64,000 bases of DNA. Source: CBDBDZ01 sp965204215. GTDB lineage: Bacteria > Pseudomonadota > Gammaproteobacteria > Pseudomonadales > GM7GCV1. The notes beneath the pieces are model-generated. The model saw only the letters and a list, made by a program, of their open reading frames with translations, had not been told where the DNA came from and did not search any database. Shown here piece after piece: positions 36,030 to 44,893 of this stretch. Positions within the stretch are counted from its first letter, which is position 1, and each line of letters starts with the position of its first letter. Location of the stretch: NCBI GenBank assembly GCA_965204215.1, contig CBDBDZ010000013.1, positions 1,054,001 to 1,118,000 of the forward strand, written 5' to 3'. Made by a program: the position numbers and the translations under genes.

Positions 36030-38072
36030 GTGGATGAAGCCAAAGTCGTATTTACCCCTTCAGGTCGGCGTGGTACTTTCATCAAAGGAACTCCGATTCT
36101 TCAGGCAGCGCGTAGTTTAGGGGTAGATGTCGATTCAGTTTGCGGTGGGCGTGGGCTTTGTGGTCGTTGCCAGATAGAGTGCTCCGAAGGCAATTTCTCT
36201 AAACACAATATTATTTCTTCAAGAAATAATATCTCTGCTTTTAGTCAGACGGAAGAGCGTTATGCAAAACGCTACAGTTTAAAAGACAATCGGCGTTTAA
36301 GTTGCCAGAGCTTAATTGAAGGCGATTTAGTTATTGATGTACCAGAAGAAAGCCAGGTACACCGCCAGGTGGTCCGCAAAGATGCTGACTTGCGAGATAT
36401 TACTTTGGATTTAAGCACTCATCTCTATTATATAGAAGTTGAAGAAGCGGCTATGGAAAATCCTAAAGGCGATTTACAGCGCTTGTATGATGCCTTGGAT
36501 CGAGATTGGGGTTTAAAAAATATCAAATGTGATTTTTATTTGCTGCGTGAATTACAATCGAAATTGCGGGAAGGTAAATGGGCTGTTACCGTAGCTATTC
36601 ACACAGGAGATTTTGGAGGTGTAGCCCAATCAAAAATTATTGCAATTTGGCCAGGCTACAAAGATGATGCCTACGGCATTGCAGTAGATATTGGCTCAAC
36701 CACTATAGCTGCTCATTTATGTAATTTGGTAACAGGCGAGATTGTCGGTTCAGGAAGTTTAATGAACCCACAAATTCGCTACGGTGAAGATTTAATGAGC
36801 CGTGTTTCCTATGTTATGATGCACCCGGAAGGGGTAGAGGAAATGAGTAGAGCGGTGCGCGAAGGCCTGGATAATATTGTTCAGAAAATTACTGCAGACA
36901 ATGACTGTTCACCTGACCACGTACTGGAAATGACTTTGGTCGGCAACCCTGTTATGCATCATTTGCTATTAGGTATTAACCCAGTGGAATTAGGTGGAGC
37001 GCCTTTTGCTCTGGCAACTGATCAGGCACTAACGATTGCAGCACGAGAGTTAAATATCAATATTAACCCTGGTGGAATGGCCTATGTATTACCCTGTATA
37101 GCTGGTCATGTAGGGGCTGACACAGCAGGAGTAGTGTTGTCTGAAGAACCCTATTTACAAGAAGAATACACTTTATTGGTCGATGTTGGCACCAATGCTG
37201 AAATTGTACTGGGGAATATGAACCGTTTGTTGGCATGTTCAAGCCCCACAGGCCCAGCATTTGAGGGCGCACAAATAAGTTGTGGTCAGCGCGCAGCTCC
37301 TGGCGCTATTGAACGTGTGCATATTGATAGAAAAACACTGGAGCCTCGTTTTCGAGTCATTGGTTCCGAAAAATGGTCAAATGAGGAAGGTTTTGGTGAC
37401 GATGCAGCCGTTCTAGGGGTCAATGGTATTTGTGGCTCTGGAATTATAGAAGTGGTGGCTGAAATGTATTTAGCTGGCATTATTACAACCGATGGTGTGC
37501 TCGATGGTTCGCTTGCAGAACAAAGTTCACGAATTATCAGTAATGATAGAACTCATTCCTATGTATTATATTTTAATGAAAGTGACCCCAGTCGTAATAT
37601 TTATGTCACCCAAAACGATGTGCGCCAAATACAGTTAGCGAAAGCAGCACTTTATGCAGGAGTTAAATTGTTGATGGATAAATTAGGTATACAACATGTG
37701 GATCGTATTCGTTTAGCTGGTGCTTTTGGTAGCCATATTGATGTCAAGCATGCCATGGTGCTGGGATTAATTCCTGATTGTCCTTTAGACTATGTAGCTT
37801 CTGCTGGTAATGCGGCAGGAACAGGTGCGCGTATCGCATTGTATAATCAGGGCTCACGACAGACTATTGAACGTGTGGTTCGGGATATTGAAAAAATTGA
37901 AACTGCTATTGAACCCAAATTTCAGGAATATTTCGTCGATGCCATGGCTTTTCCAAATAAAACCGACGAATTTCCCAATTTATTTTCTGTTATCGAAAAA
38001 CCGGCAGAAAAAACAGTTGTTACAATGGATGTTAACGGAAGTGAGCAACGTAAACGTCGCCGTAAACGATAA
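36030..38072 (+). CDS. RACo-type corrinoid activation protein (2Fe-2S, ASKHA)
   Basis: A 680-residue protein that re-reduces inactive Co(II) corrinoid to Co(I) in methyl-transfer systems. Order: 2Fe-2S ferredoxin domain (about 5-95, with CGGRGLCGRCQIEC and a later RRLSCQS), linker/middle domain, then a large ASKHA ATPase part (DUF4445) from about 205, with AVDIGSTTIAAHL (phosphate-1), VDVGTNAEIVLGN, GICGSGIIEV, and RLAGAFGSHIDVKHA. The start is GTG 36030. The tail is very basic (EQRKRRRKR). Together with the upstream genes it forms a four-gene module for corrinoid-dependent C1 transfer. ATP hydrolysis drives the reduction. Confidence 0.9.
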   Translation: MDEAKVVFTPSGRRGTFIKGTPILQAARSLGVDVDSVCGGRGLCGRCQIECSEGNFSKHNIISSRNNISAFSQTEERYAKRYSLKDNRRLSCQSLIEGDLVIDVPEESQVHRQVVRKDADLRDITLDLSTHLYYIEVEEAAMENPKGDLQRLYDALDRDWGLKNIKCDFYLLRELQSKLREGKWAVTVAIHTGDFGGVAQSKIIAIWPGYKDDAYGIAVDIGSTTIAAHLCNLVTGEIVGSGSLMNPQIRYGEDLMSRVSYVMMHPEGVEEMSRAVREGLDNIVQKITADNDCSPDHVLEMTLVGNPVMHHLLLGINPVELGGAPFALATDQALTIAARELNININPGGMAYVLPCIAGHVGADTAGVVLSEEPYLQEEYTLLVDVGTNAEIVLGNMNRLLACSSPTGPAFEGAQISCGQRAAPGAIERVHIDRKTLEPRFRVIGSEKWSNEEGFGDDAAVLGVNGICGSGIIEVVAEMYLAGIITTDGVLDGSLAEQSSRIISNDRTHSYVLYFNESDPSRNIYVTQNDVRQIQLAKAALYAGVKLLMDKLGIQHVDRIRLAGAFGSHIDVKHAMVLGLIPDCPLDYVASAGNAAGTGARIALYNQGSRQTIERVVRDIEKIETAIEPKFQEYFVDAMAFPNKTDEFPNLFSVIEKPAEKTVVTMDVNGSEQRKRRRKR

Positions 38073-38185
38073 CTATAGCCACAAACAAGTTTAATCCAGT
38101 TTCCCTCATAATAGCCTGGTTTCAATTGAGTTCAAACTAAAGTTTGATACTTTATTGTTTGTAGATTAGTGTACAATGTCAAAGT

Positions 38186-38340
38186 TAAGACCATTGCATT
38201 AGGCATCCTGCCTATGCAACTGAGGTCGTATTGAAAAAATGCGATTTTTCAATACTCGCAAAATCAAACACTTATAGTGTTCGATTTTGAGTGATACTAT
38301 CCTGTATCACGCGACCATTGCTTAATGCAATGGTCTTAAG
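38186..38340. repeat. R3 repeat, copy b (longest)
   Basis: Begins TAAGACCATTGCATTAGGC and ends with its near inverse GCTTAATGCAATGGTCTTA, giving 18-19 bp inverted ends. The middle has AAAAATGCGATTTTTC and the shared GATACTATCCTGTATCACGC core. Two direct copies of ACTAAAGTTTGAT lie outside it (38137-38148 and 38346-38357). It fills most of the 310-bp gap 38073-38382; no gene is seen there. Confidence 0.85.
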
Positions 38341-38382
38341 TCAGACTAAAGTTTGATTCTTAACCCAGTACCCTTAAATCTT

Positions 38383-40485
38383 ATGAAAACTCACTACCGA
38401 GCTTGCCATCTATGTGAAGCCATTTGCGGCTTAACTATCGAAGTCGATAATGACAAAATTGTTTCCATCAAAGGCGATAAACAAGACCCATTAAGCCGTG
38501 GTCATATTTGCCCCAAAGCTATTGCATTAAAAGACTTACAGGAAGACCAGGATAGACTCAAATACCCAGTAAAGAAAACGACTAATGGTTGGCAACAAAT
38601 TGAATGGAATGAAGCCTTTGAGTTAATTGCGGATAAGTTGTGTTCGCTACAAAAACACCACGGCAATGATGCTATTGCTTTTTATGCAGGTAATCCTGGA
38701 GCTCACAATTATGGCAACCAGACACATGGCAGACTACTCAGGCATGCAGTGCAAACCAAAAATAACTTCTCTGCCACGTCTTTAGATCAATTGCCTCATC
38801 AATTAATAGCTCTGGCAATGTACGGACACCAATTTTTGTTGCCAATACCTGATATTGATCATACTAACTTCATGTTGATTTTAGGAGCTAATCCGCTAGT
38901 TTCCAATGGTAGTATGATGACCGTACCCGATGTTACCAAACGCTTAAAATCTATTCAAAAACGCGGCGGTAAAATAGTTGTCATCGACCCAAGGCGCAGT
39001 GAAACCGCAAATATCGCATCGCAGCATTTATTCATAAAACCAGGTAGCGATGCTTACTTATTATTTGCCATGCTCAATGAATTGTTCGAGGCTGATTTAG
39101 TCAATATTGAACACACACAAAACCATCTTGAAGGCTTAGAGATTATTCAGCAAGTAGTCAAACCTTTTACACCAGAGCTGGCAGAACAAATGACAGCTAT
39201 CAGTGCCGAACAAATTAGACAACTCACTAAAGAATTTGCTACAACTAAAAAAGCCGTTATTTATGGACGTATGGGTGTTTCGGTACAGCAATTTGGAAGC
39301 CTGTGTCAATGGGCTATTCAATTATTAAATATTTTAACCAATCATGTCGATGTCAGGGGTGGGGCAATTCCTGCATCACCTGCTTTTGGTTATATATCAG
39401 TTGATAATCAGCCAGGCAGAGGACATTTTGCGCGTTTTCATAGTCGTGTAAGCGGGTTGCCAGAATTTGGCGGGGAGTTGCCTGTATCTGTTTTGGCTGA
39501 AGAAATTTTAACACCAGGGAAGGGACAAATTAAAGGTTTGATAACGATAGCGGGCAATCCAGTAATATCAGCACCTAACGGTACATTAATCGATAAAGCA
39601 CTAGAGCAGTTGGACTTTATGGTTGCTATTGATTTGTATATTAATGCCAGTACTCGTCATGCCGATATTATTCTTCCCCCTACTGGTCCGTTAGAACATG
39701 ATCATTATGATATTGTTTTTCATCGCCTGTCCGTTCACAATACAGCGCGTTTCAACGAAGCATTGTTTGCACCTGAATCAGGCACAAAACACGATTGGCA
39801 AATATTTAATGAATTAAGCGCGGTTATTGCTGAGCGTAAAGGCCTTGATTTTAAAGCCATGCCTGCGCCGCATGTAATGGTCGATATGGGTATTCGCAAC
39901 GGACCTCATGGCGAGAGCGCTAATTTGAAACAGCTTAAAGCCAATCCTCATGGCGTTGATTTAGGGGTACTACAACCTTCATTACTCGATCGTTTATGTA
40001 CAGCAGATGCTACCATTCAATTAGCTCCGGATTTTTTGGTTGATGATTTACAACGGTTACAACAAAATAAGGCAGGCGGTAAAGCAGTATTGAAACTTAT
40101 TGGCAGAAGGCATGTACGCAGCAACAATTCATGGATGCATAATTACCAACGACTCGTCAAAGGTAAGCCCCGTTGGCAGTTAATTATGCATCCAGATGAT
40201 ATGGCTCAGCGCAATATTGAAAATAATCAGTTAGTGATCATCCGCTCCAGAGTCGGCAGTGTGCAAACCATTGCCATAGCAAGTGATGAGGTGATGCAAG
40301 GTGTCGTCAGCTTACCACATGGATGGGGGCACCATACTAATGGTAGAGATAAAGGTGCAAGAATGGCTATCGCACTAAAACAACAAGGCGTTAGTGCTAA
40401 TGATTTATGCGATGATAAATTTTACGATACATTAACAGGTAATGCGGTACTTAATGGGGTAGATGTTGAAGTAGAAGCCGTGTGA
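38383..40485 (+). CDS. Molybdopterin oxidoreductase (DMSO reductase superfamily)
   Basis: A 700-residue cytoplasmic bis-MGD enzyme. The N-terminal 4Fe-4S ligands are CHLCEAIC and, after about 30 residues, GHICPKA. The molybdopterin domain follows with FYAGNPGAHNYG, ATSLDQLPHQL, LILGANPLVSNG, VIDPRRSETA; the C-terminal molydopterin-dinucleotide domain has LIGRRHVRSNNSWMHN and LPHGWGHH. No twin-Arg signal. The active-site metal ligand is not obvious (the usual Cys/Ser/Sec position reads around SLDQLPH). Substrate unknown. ATG 38383 is chosen because the CxxC cluster follows closely; it starts just after R3 copy b and stands alone. Confidence 0.85.
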   Translation: MKTHYRACHLCEAICGLTIEVDNDKIVSIKGDKQDPLSRGHICPKAIALKDLQEDQDRLKYPVKKTTNGWQQIEWNEAFELIADKLCSLQKHHGNDAIAFYAGNPGAHNYGNQTHGRLLRHAVQTKNNFSATSLDQLPHQLIALAMYGHQFLLPIPDIDHTNFMLILGANPLVSNGSMMTVPDVTKRLKSIQKRGGKIVVIDPRRSETANIASQHLFIKPGSDAYLLFAMLNELFEADLVNIEHTQNHLEGLEIIQQVVKPFTPELAEQMTAISAEQIRQLTKEFATTKKAVIYGRMGVSVQQFGSLCQWAIQLLNILTNHVDVRGGAIPASPAFGYISVDNQPGRGHFARFHSRVSGLPEFGGELPVSVLAEEILTPGKGQIKGLITIAGNPVISAPNGTLIDKALEQLDFMVAIDLYINASTRHADIILPPTGPLEHDHYDIVFHRLSVHNTARFNEALFAPESGTKHDWQIFNELSAVIAERKGLDFKAMPAPHVMVDMGIRNGPHGESANLKQLKANPHGVDLGVLQPSLLDRLCTADATIQLAPDFLVDDLQRLQQNKAGGKAVLKLIGRRHVRSNNSWMHNYQRLVKGKPRWQLIMHPDDMAQRNIENNQLVIIRSRVGSVQTIAIASDEVMQGVVSLPHGWGHHTNGRDKGARMAIALKQQGVSANDLCDDKFYDTLTGNAVLNGVDVEVEAV

Positions 40486-40669
40486 TACTTACCGAGGCTT
40501 ATGTCGTCACACTAGCTTCGTTTGCAACGTAATGGCAAGTTACTATTTTGTTGCATGAGCTTAATGTCTTGGCAATCGGATTATCTAGCGTGAGTTGCGC
40601 TATTTTTTGGCAAATGAATGGGTTTACCTATAGAATATTTAAGCACTAAATTAATTCTCATTTCTTATT

Positions 40670-41857
40670 ATGACAGCATCTAAACAATGGGCAAACTTCA
40701 TTTGGCAAGATCCTTTCTTGCTGGAACAGCAACTTACCGAGGAGCAACGCATGGTACGCGATACTGCCGGACAATATGCCCAACAGAAATTACAACCTAG
40801 AGTGATTAAGGCTTATCGGCACGAATATTTTGACCCGGATATTTTTCCAGAGATGGGCGAACTGGGTTTGTTAGGAGCCATGCTAGAGGGTTACGGCTGT
40901 TCTAATGTCGGCTATACAGCCTATGGGTTAATCGCACACGAATTTGATAAAGTTGACTCGGGCTATCGTTCGATGATGAGTGTCCAGTCTAGCTTGGTGA
41001 TGTACCCCATTCATACCTATGGCAGTGAAGCGCAAAAACAATATTATTTACCCAAACTTGCCAGTGGTGAGTGGATTGGATGTTTTGGATTGACTGAACC
41101 TGATCATGGTTCAGATCCTTCCAGTATGCTGACCAGAGCCAAATTAACCGAAGGAGGTTACTTGTTATCAGGCAATAAAATGTGGATTTCTAATGCGCCA
41201 GTTGCAGATGTATTAGTAGTATGGGCGAAAACTGATGACGATGTGGTTCGCGGTTTTATTTTAGAGCGTGACATGCAGGGTTTAACGACTCCTAAAATAG
41301 AAGGAAAATTGTCCCTTCGAACTTCTATTACTGGCGAAATTGTGATGAAAAATGTTTTTGTTCCTGATGGCAATTTATTGCCCAATGTCACAGGTCTCAA
41401 AGGACCAATGGGTTGCTTAAGCAGTGCGCGTTTAGGAATAGCATGGGGCGCATTGGGTAGTGCTGTTACTTGCTGGCAAACCGCCAGGCAGTATGTGCTG
41501 GATAGAAAACAATTTAATCGCCCATTAGCAGCAACACAATTAGTGCAGAAAAAATTAGCAGACATGCAAACTGAAATTAGCTTGGGCCTACAAGGTTGTC
41601 TGCGTGCAACGCAACTGAAAGAGCAAGGACAATTAGCGCCAGAGCTTATTTCATTACTAAAACGCAATTCCTGTGGCAAGGCTTTAGAAATAGCCAGGGC
41701 AGCTAGAGATATGCTGGGAGGTAATGGTATTTCCGATGAGTTTCCAGTAATGCGTCATATGTGCAACCTGGAAACGGTTAACACTTACGAAGGCACGCAT
41801 GATATTCATGCGCTTATTTTAGGGCGAGCGCAAACGGGGATTCAGGCGTTTTACTGA
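40670..41857 (+). CDS. gcdH: Glutaryl-CoA dehydrogenase
   Basis: A 395-residue acyl-CoA dehydrogenase that converts glutaryl-CoA to crotonyl-CoA and CO2 in lysine/tryptophan or related catabolism, passing electrons to ETF. Motifs: FGLTEPDHGSDPSSM (flavin site, about 138-152), SGNKMWISNAP, SLRTSITGEI (substrate-side Arg of the glutaryl-CoA group), and ETVNTYEGTHDIHALILGR near the end with the catalytic Glu in YEGTHD. The sequence of the last motif is the standard GcdH form. The R4 element begins 11 bp after its stop codon. Confidence 0.92.
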   Translation: MTASKQWANFIWQDPFLLEQQLTEEQRMVRDTAGQYAQQKLQPRVIKAYRHEYFDPDIFPEMGELGLLGAMLEGYGCSNVGYTAYGLIAHEFDKVDSGYRSMMSVQSSLVMYPIHTYGSEAQKQYYLPKLASGEWIGCFGLTEPDHGSDPSSMLTRAKLTEGGYLLSGNKMWISNAPVADVLVVWAKTDDDVVRGFILERDMQGLTTPKIEGKLSLRTSITGEIVMKNVFVPDGNLLPNVTGLKGPMGCLSSARLGIAWGALGSAVTCWQTARQYVLDRKQFNRPLAATQLVQKKLADMQTEISLGLQGCLRATQLKEQGQLAPELISLLKRNSCGKALEIARAARDMLGGNGISDEFPVMRHMCNLETVNTYEGTHDIHALILGRAQTGIQAFY

Positions 41858-41867
41858 ATAACCCAGA

Positions 41868-42051
41868 TTTAACCCAAATTATGCATTAGAAATCTATTAC
41901 ACACAAAAATGACTTCAAAAACAGGTATTTGCTCGAAAAATAATACTCACCATAAGGTGACTATGACTGCGTTTATTTTTCTTGCGCGAGTACCTGTTTT
42001 TATTGCCATTTTTGTGTTCATTACGAAGTCTAATCCATAAGCTGGGTTAAA
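41868..42051. repeat. R4 MITE-like element, copy a
   Basis: Left end TTTAACCCAAATTATGCATT and right end with the inverse TAATCCATAAGCTGGGTTAAA are imperfect inverted repeats; about 184 bp in length, no coding capacity. The copy at 63511-63694 is of the same length and structure. Its left 87 bp recur as an inverted copy on the other side of the glycerate kinase gene (43208-43296). Confidence 0.85.
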
Positions 42052-42055
42052 AGCT

Positions 42056-43201
42056 ATGTCTGATAGACAGAGACGACGGCGAGAGTTGTTAAAGTCGATT
42101 TGGTGTAAAGCCGTAAGCGCTGTCAGCGGTAGGCAGGTGGTAGTGGACAATTTAATGCTGGATGAGGCATTTTCGCCTGATTTGATTGTGGCTGTCGGCA
42201 AAGCGGCAGTTGGTATGTGCAAAGGCGCGCGTGAAATATATGCTGATTGTCCTGCGCTGGTAGTTACCAAATACGAGCATAGTAAAGGTGAATTTGCAGA
42301 TAGTGCAAATAGCAAGGGAATTGAAATAATCGAATCATCGCATCCAACACCTGATGAGAATTCATTACTAGCTGGTGAGCGGCTGTTACAGCGCGTAGGA
42401 GCAATGCCAACAGATAGCCGTTTATTATTGTTAATATCGGGTGGCGCGTCGTCATTGGCGGAAGTCTTACCTGCTGGAATCGATTTAAAGCAGTTGCAAA
42501 TAAAGAACGATGCAATGCTTGCCACAGGTATGGCTATTGATGAGATTAATTTGCAGCGTAAGCAAGTATCTAGAATTAAAGACGGCAAGCTATTGGAAGT
42601 CTTTACAGGCAAGCAGGTTCGTGTTTACGCTATTTCTGACGTAGAGGGCGATTCGATTTCAGTAATCGGCTCAGGAATTGGTGATACTCAGCGTTGTAGA
42701 GCTAAAAGTGCAGTGAAAATAATTGCCTCAAACCGAATTGCTCGAGATAGAGCGGCTATTGAAGCACAGTCTTTGGGGTTAAAGGTTCGCTACAATCAAG
42801 AAACGCTATACGGTGATATATTTGAACATTGCGCTTGGCTCCAGGAGCAACTAGCTGATGCTGTTGCAGGGCTGTATATTTACGGAGGTGAACCAACCGT
42901 GGTTTTACCGCCGAACCCGGGCTGTGGCGGGCGCAATCAAAGCCTTGCGCTGGCATTGGCAGAGAGCATTGCAGATAGGGATGATATAACGATTTTGGTA
43001 GCAGGCACTGATGGTAGCGATGGACCTACCGAAGCGGCAGGCGGATTGATTGATGGCAGTAGCTGGGGACAGGGGGCTGATGCTCGACAGGCGTTGCAAG
43101 GTGCGGATGCAGGTACTTATTTAAACGCCATAGGAAATTTGTTTGCGACAGGACCTACTCACACCAATGTAATGGATATTATGCTGGTTCTGATAGATTA
43201 A
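42056..43201 (+). CDS. Glycerate 2-kinase (DUF4147/MOFRL)
   Basis: A 381-residue class II glycerate kinase, ATP + D-glycerate to 2-phosphoglycerate. The N-terminal DUF4147 part shows LIVAVGKAAVGMCKGA (about 43-58), SSHPTPDENSL, LLLLISGGASSLAEVLPAG (about 122-140). The C-terminal MOFRL part has YGGEPTVVLPPNPGCGGRNQSLAL (about 278-301) and AGTDGSDGPTEAAGG (about 321-335). The length is a little under the typical 420. It would feed glyoxylate/hydroxypyruvate-derived glycerate into glycolysis. The gene is bracketed by R4 copy a and an inverted partial copy b; its ATG is 4 bp after the element, and there is no clear ribosome binding site. Confidence 0.87.
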   Translation: MSDRQRRRRELLKSIWCKAVSAVSGRQVVVDNLMLDEAFSPDLIVAVGKAAVGMCKGAREIYADCPALVVTKYEHSKGEFADSANSKGIEIIESSHPTPDENSLLAGERLLQRVGAMPTDSRLLLLISGGASSLAEVLPAGIDLKQLQIKNDAMLATGMAIDEINLQRKQVSRIKDGKLLEVFTGKQVRVYAISDVEGDSISVIGSGIGDTQRCRAKSAVKIIASNRIARDRAAIEAQSLGLKVRYNQETLYGDIFEHCAWLQEQLADAVAGLYIYGGEPTVVLPPNPGCGGRNQSLALALAESIADRDDITILVAGTDGSDGPTEAAGGLIDGSSWGQGADARQALQGADAGTYLNAIGNLFATGPTHTNVMDIMLVLID

Positions 43202-43207
43202 ACCTTT

Positions 43208-43296
43208 GCAATGGTGAGTATTATTTTTCGAGCAAGTATCTGTTTTATTGTCATTATTGTGTGTAATAGATTTCTAATGCATAATTTGGGTTTTTT
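43208..43296. repeat. R4 element, copy b (partial, inverted)
   Basis: About 87 bp matching, on the opposite strand, the left half of R4 copy a: the reverse complement starts with ACCCAAATTATGCATTAGAA and goes on to TACTTGCTCGAAAAATAATA, as in 41871-41953. Immediately beyond it lies an R3 copy, and then a stray R4 end AATCTGGGTTTAAC at 43361-43374. Confidence 0.85.
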
Positions 43297-43360
43297 ATAG
43301 TGTTCGATTTTGAGTGATACTATCCTGTATCACGCGATCATTGCTTATTGCAATGCTCTT
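43297..43360. repeat. R3 repeat, copy c
   Basis: Shares TGTTCGATTTTGAGTGATAC, then TATCCTGTATCACGCGA and TTGCTTATTGCAATG with copy b at 38276-38335. It seems inserted within or beside an R4 end. Confidence 0.82.
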
Positions 43361-43369
43361 AATCTGGGT

Positions 43370-44893
43370 TTAACTAAGATTATGAAATGAGCGTACAATT
43401 TTTATCGCATCCCACAGGGTAGGCAAAATAATAATTGAAACAGGAACAGCGGTAATAACAATAAAACTTTGCAGCTTGGATATTCCCACACTACCATCGC
43501 CCAAGTTGATAAGAATCCAAGCCATAAGCCCCATGGTTACACCCCAAAAAACTCGTACCCACAACATAGGCTGGTCTTTTTTGGACATGCAAACCGATAC
43601 TACATAAGTCATGGAATCGCCTGTAGTGGCTACAAAGATAGTAGTGAGCAGTAAAAATAAAATTGAAATCAAATAACCTAGAGGAAGTTGTTGGGTCATT
43701 GCCAATAAGGCGGCTGGCAAATTAAAGCCTTCGAAGGTGGAAGCAATAACATTGGGTGTTCCCAATTCAAAAGCTATGCCGCTACCACCAATAATGGTGA
43801 ACCAAAAGTTGGTGACAATAGGCGCAATAATGGAAAGCATAATGATAATAGAACGCACCGAACGTCCTTTGGATATTCTGGCAATAAATATTGCCATCAG
43901 TGGCGCATAGCCAATAAACCAACCCCAGAAAAATAGGGTCCACCAACTTAGCCAGTCTGTGTCGCCCCGATAAAGCGCCATATCCACAATATGGGTCAAA
44001 TAAAAACCCATGCTGTTGAAAAAAGCTTCAAATATAAACCATGTTGGCCCCAGGATAACGATAAATGTCAGCAATCCTAGCCCTAAAATAATATTAAACC
44101 TGCTGAGTATTTGAATACCTCTCGATAGCCCAGTTATTGCCGAAACAACGTAAATACACATCAAGGTAATAAGCATGATAGTTCTGGTTATCATTCCATC
44201 GTTAATGGCGGTTAATTCGCCTAAGCCATAAGAAACTTGCAGTGCAAAAAAACCAATGGGACCTACAGTTCCTGCAACCACGGCAATAATGCTGCAAATG
44301 TCGGCAATATTACCAATAACACCGTGAATGGCTTTATCGCCAAATACGGGATATAGCAGGGTTCTAGGTGCTAAAGGCAGACCCTTATTATAGTGATAGT
44401 ACATCAATAAAATAGTTGCCAGAGAACCCAATATTGCCCAAGCTAAAAAGCCCCAATGCAAATAGGCTTGTGCCAGAGCAGGGTAGGAGGCTTGCAGTGT
44501 TTTTGACTCAATTGCCAATTCATTGGCAAACAGAGGCGGGGTGGATAAAAAGTAAGCTATGGGTTCGCCTGCCGCCCAAAACACGCCACCACCAGCGAGC
44601 AGTGTACACATAATCATACTACCCCATTGAAACAGGCTAAACTCAGTTTGAGTTCCTCCTAGTTGTGTCTTACTGCCCTTTAAAAAGCATATACCAATTC
44701 CAATAACGAAATTAACCAACAGCAACAATTGCCAGTACAATCCAAACCATTGTATGGACCAGTTAAACCCAATATCGACCCAATCTGATAGCTGTTGTAT
44801 ATCAATTAATGCCAATAGGCAAAAGGCGGCAATAAAAGCGGCTGTCCAACCGAATAATAAGTAATCAACACTGGGGGAATTAGTATTGAGCAT
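43370..44893 (-). CDS. BCCT-family transporter, divergent
   Basis: A 507-residue secondary transporter with about 12 transmembrane helices, of the betaine/choline/carnitine transporter fold. The TM8 signature is recognisable as LSWWTLFFWGWFIGYAP, and AAGEPIAYFLSTPP marks the end of TM3. Where BetP has the trimethylammonium-binding Trp cluster WAWWISWSP this protein reads WGWFIGYAP, so two of the Trp are replaced by Phe and Tyr; the Gly-rich TM3 strip is also altered. The substrate may be another osmolyte. Last gene of the Rieske-RidA-PTE-dehydrogenase operon, overlapping the preceding gene by 14 bp. Its stop codon lies in an R4 end. Confidence 0.85.
   Translation of the reverse strand: MLNTNSPSVDYLLFGWTAAFIAAFCLLALIDIQQLSDWVDIGFNWSIQWFGLYWQLLLLVNFVIGIGICFLKGSKTQLGGTQTEFSLFQWGSMIMCTLLAGGGVFWAAGEPIAYFLSTPPLFANELAIESKTLQASYPALAQAYLHWGFLAWAILGSLATILLMYYHYNKGLPLAPRTLLYPVFGDKAIHGVIGNIADICSIIAVVAGTVGPIGFFALQVSYGLGELTAINDGMITRTIMLITLMCIYVVSAITGLSRGIQILSRFNIILGLGLLTFIVILGPTWFIFEAFFNSMGFYLTHIVDMALYRGDTDWLSWWTLFFWGWFIGYAPLMAIFIARISKGRSVRSIIIMLSIIAPIVTNFWFTIIGGSGIAFELGTPNVIASTFEGFNLPAALLAMTQQLPLGYLISILFLLLTTIFVATTGDSMTYVVSVCMSKKDQPMLWVRVFWGVTMGLMAWILINLGDGSVGISKLQSFIVITAVPVSIIILPTLWDAIKIVRSFHNLS

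Noticed and set aside
38137..38357. Two ACTAAAGTTTGAT copies as target duplication of R3 copy b
   Set aside because: They do not directly abut the inverted ends and are not found at other R3 copies, so I do not claim a target duplication.
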